A stretch of DNA of 64,000 nucleotides from Flavobacterium circumlabens. GTDB lineage: Bacteria; Bacteroidota; Bacteroidia; Flavobacteriales; Flavobacteriaceae. The stretch is taken from positions 744,001 through 808,000 of the forward strand of contig NZ_SLWA01000002.1 in NCBI RefSeq assembly GCF_004345565.1, given 5' to 3'. Of the stretch, positions 62,777 to 64,000 are shown one piece after another (position 1 is the first letter of the stretch; every line of letters begins with the position of its first letter). The notes below the pieces were generated by a model. That model had not been told where the DNA came from and ran no database searches. It saw nothing but the letters and a program-made list of their open reading frames with translations. The position numbers and the translations under genes are program-made.

Positions 62777-62905
62777 GACTATATTTTTTTAGATTTTTAA
62801 TATCCTAAAATTAAAGCATGTCTGCAGGTTTAGACTTACAGGAAAAATTGAATTTGTTGTTGAATTAACATGTAAATCTGGTGGCATTAGAGAAAATTCA
62901 TTTTG

Positions 62906-62985
62906 TTCTGTAACAAAAAAAATAAAAAATAATTTTGTTTCAATTTCTGTAACAAAAAAAAAATAAAAAATAATTTGTTTCAATT
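62906..62985. repeat. Two tandem 40-base A-rich units
   Basis: ttctgtaac, an A-run and tttcaatt are repeated in tandem with a small length difference (62906-62945 and 62945-62985), in the gap before the STAS gene. Confidence 0.7.
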
Positions 62986-63183
62986 CTAAAAATCAAAAAA
63001 TGTGATGTGCCTTTGGACGCTATACTAAAAATGTCTTAAATACTTGCTTTCCTACTATTTTAGGAGTTGGTAAATTTTAAGTTTAAATGCATTATTCAGT
63101 TTGCATTTTTTATAAATTCAAAAATTCGCTGGATTAATTTGTATATATTTGTTTACATAATTATCCACAAAATATCACAACAA

Positions 63184-64000
63184 ATGCAAAATAACATTCT
63201 GGGAAGCTTGAAAGAGCATGAAAACAAATTATTGGCTACATGGTCGCAACTTCTTATAGAAAATGGTTCAACTGATGGTACCACGGAGGAGGAAGAATCA
63301 AAAGAATTTACAGCGCTTTTACTCAATGCTTTACAGCATTCAAATGGAAATAGCGATTCGGAGGAATTTGAAAAAGTTCATGATTTGCTTATCGGAATTT
63401 CAAGTTCAAGAGGAAGACGCGGTTTTTCACCTCGTGAGAATGCCCAGTATTTAATTACCTTCAAGGAGGCTGCCTCAAAAATTCTTTCAGACATTGAACC
63501 GGATGCTGCTACATTGTACCACGCTAATTTACAGTTGAGCACTATTTTGGACAATATGACCATTCTGACATTCGAATCGTATATGAGAGGACGTGAAGAT
63601 GTTATTTCAAGACAAATAGACGAGATCAGCGAAATTTCAACTCCGGTTATACGGGTTTGGGATGGTGTTGTAGCTTTACCTATCATTGGAACATTGGATA
63701 GTTCAAGAACACAGGTTGTAATGGAAAATCTTTTACAGCAGATAGTAGATACAGGAAGTTCTATAGCAATACTTGATATCTCGGGCGTACCTGCGGTAGA
63801 TTCACTGGTAGCGCAACATTTGATAAAGACTGTAAGTGCAACGAGATTAATGGGTGCAGAATGTATCATTAGTGGTATCCGACCAGAGATTGCACAGACG
63901 GTAGTACATTTAGGAATAGATCTTACAGGTATCATTACTAAGGCTTCACTCGCAAGTGCACTTCAAACGGCTTTTGATATGCTTCAGCTTACCGTGGTAA
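63184..64000 (+). CDS. RsbR-like STAS-domain protein, 3' end cut
   Basis: The frame is open from the ATG at 63184 to the end, 272 residues, nearly a complete protein. The N-terminus (MQNNILGSLKEHENKLLATW, later SSRGRRGFSPRENAQYLITFKEAASKIL) matches the RsbRD N-terminal domain. The STAS domain starts near VVALPIIGTLDSSRTQVV and includes ILDISGVPAVDSLVAQHLI and IISGIRPEIAQTVVHLGIDL. Relatives form stressosomes that pass stress signals by Ser/Thr phosphorylation. Its partners (RsbS, RsbT) may follow outside the window. Confidence 0.88.
   Translation, partial: MQNNILGSLKEHENKLLATWSQLLIENGSTDGTTEEEESKEFTALLLNALQHSNGNSDSEEFEKVHDLLIGISSSRGRRGFSPRENAQYLITFKEAASKILSDIEPDAATLYHANLQLSTILDNMTILTFESYMRGREDVISRQIDEISEISTPVIRVWDGVVALPIIGTLDSSRTQVVMENLLQQIVDTGSSIAILDISGVPAVDSLVAQHLIKTVSATRLMGAECIISGIRPEIAQTVVHLGIDLTGIITKASLASALQTAFDMLQLTVV

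Noticed and set aside
62806..62842. Stress-type promoter before the 62543 gene
   Set aside because: TGTAA and TAATTTTA are 29 bases apart, not 26, so I did not count it.
63378..63935. 185-codon minus-strand frame
   Set aside because: It lies antisense to the STAS gene, which has clear family motifs.
1..64000. tRNA, rRNA, IS element or prophage
   Set aside because: No cloverleaf, ribosomal sequence, transposase or phage structural gene was recognised by eye.

Overview
The window reads as chromosome from a Flavobacterium-like member of the Bacteroidetes. Evidence: AT-rich DNA, TAnnTTTG promoter boxes, a SusC/SusD pair, a type IX secretion sorting domain, SusD- and GH43-type lipoproteins, A-rich start contexts and many flavobacterial DUF families. 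No rRNA, tRNA, CRISPR array, transposase or prophage gene was seen.

Layout. 1-5876: end of a polysaccharide utilisation locus (partial GH43-like, GH2, GH43, aldose epimerase lipoprotein, GH43 lipoprotein), probably for arabinose/galactose-rich pectin side chains. 7156-9706: arsenic resistance operon (ArsR, DUF6428, LMW-phosphatase-type arsenate reductase, ACR3 pump). 9915-13551: secreted surface proteins, one with a T9SS tail, and a tiny proline-rich membrane protein. 14190-32274: a dense stress island with three of the four YciE/DUF892 ferritin-like paralogues, KatE catalase, a formaldehyde-dehydrogenase-type ADH, GH130, a helicase, DUF6766, SRPBCC, small disordered proteins, a CheB-CheR-histidine kinase and a free response regulator. 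32927-37560: an isolated SusC/SusD pair with a possible antisense RNA in its leader. 37663-42447: membrane and lipoproteins, a TPR-LuxR regulator and alkyladenine glycosylase. 42897-44882: fourth YciE paralogue, response regulator, Hsp20. 44973-49502: light/DNA-repair operon (TIGR03643, DUF2452, flavin reductase, photolyase, DUF2256, FeS photolyase). 49921-56522: orphan arginine-type GNAT, MBL-fold and NTF2-like proteins, Crp regulator, thioredoxin/ApbE/DUF4266/DUF3570 operon, and a frameshifted VIT transporter. 56959-64000: PAS kinase, two SDRs, acidic disordered proteins, and an RsbR-like STAS protein cut by the window end.

The most striking observation is a shared promoter layout. Ten stress-type transcription units carry T(A/G)TAA exactly 26 bases before a TAnnTTT(G/A) -7 box (T to T), while three other TAnnTTTG boxes in the window, and most other genes examined, do not. 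The ten include katE, three YciE paralogues, a Lys-rich/acidic disordered protein pair, and the remnant of a decayed FAD oxidoreductase. This suggests one regulon scattered over 48 kb, read by an alternative sigma factor or activator. The RsbR-like protein and the two kinases are plausible but unproven upstream regulators.
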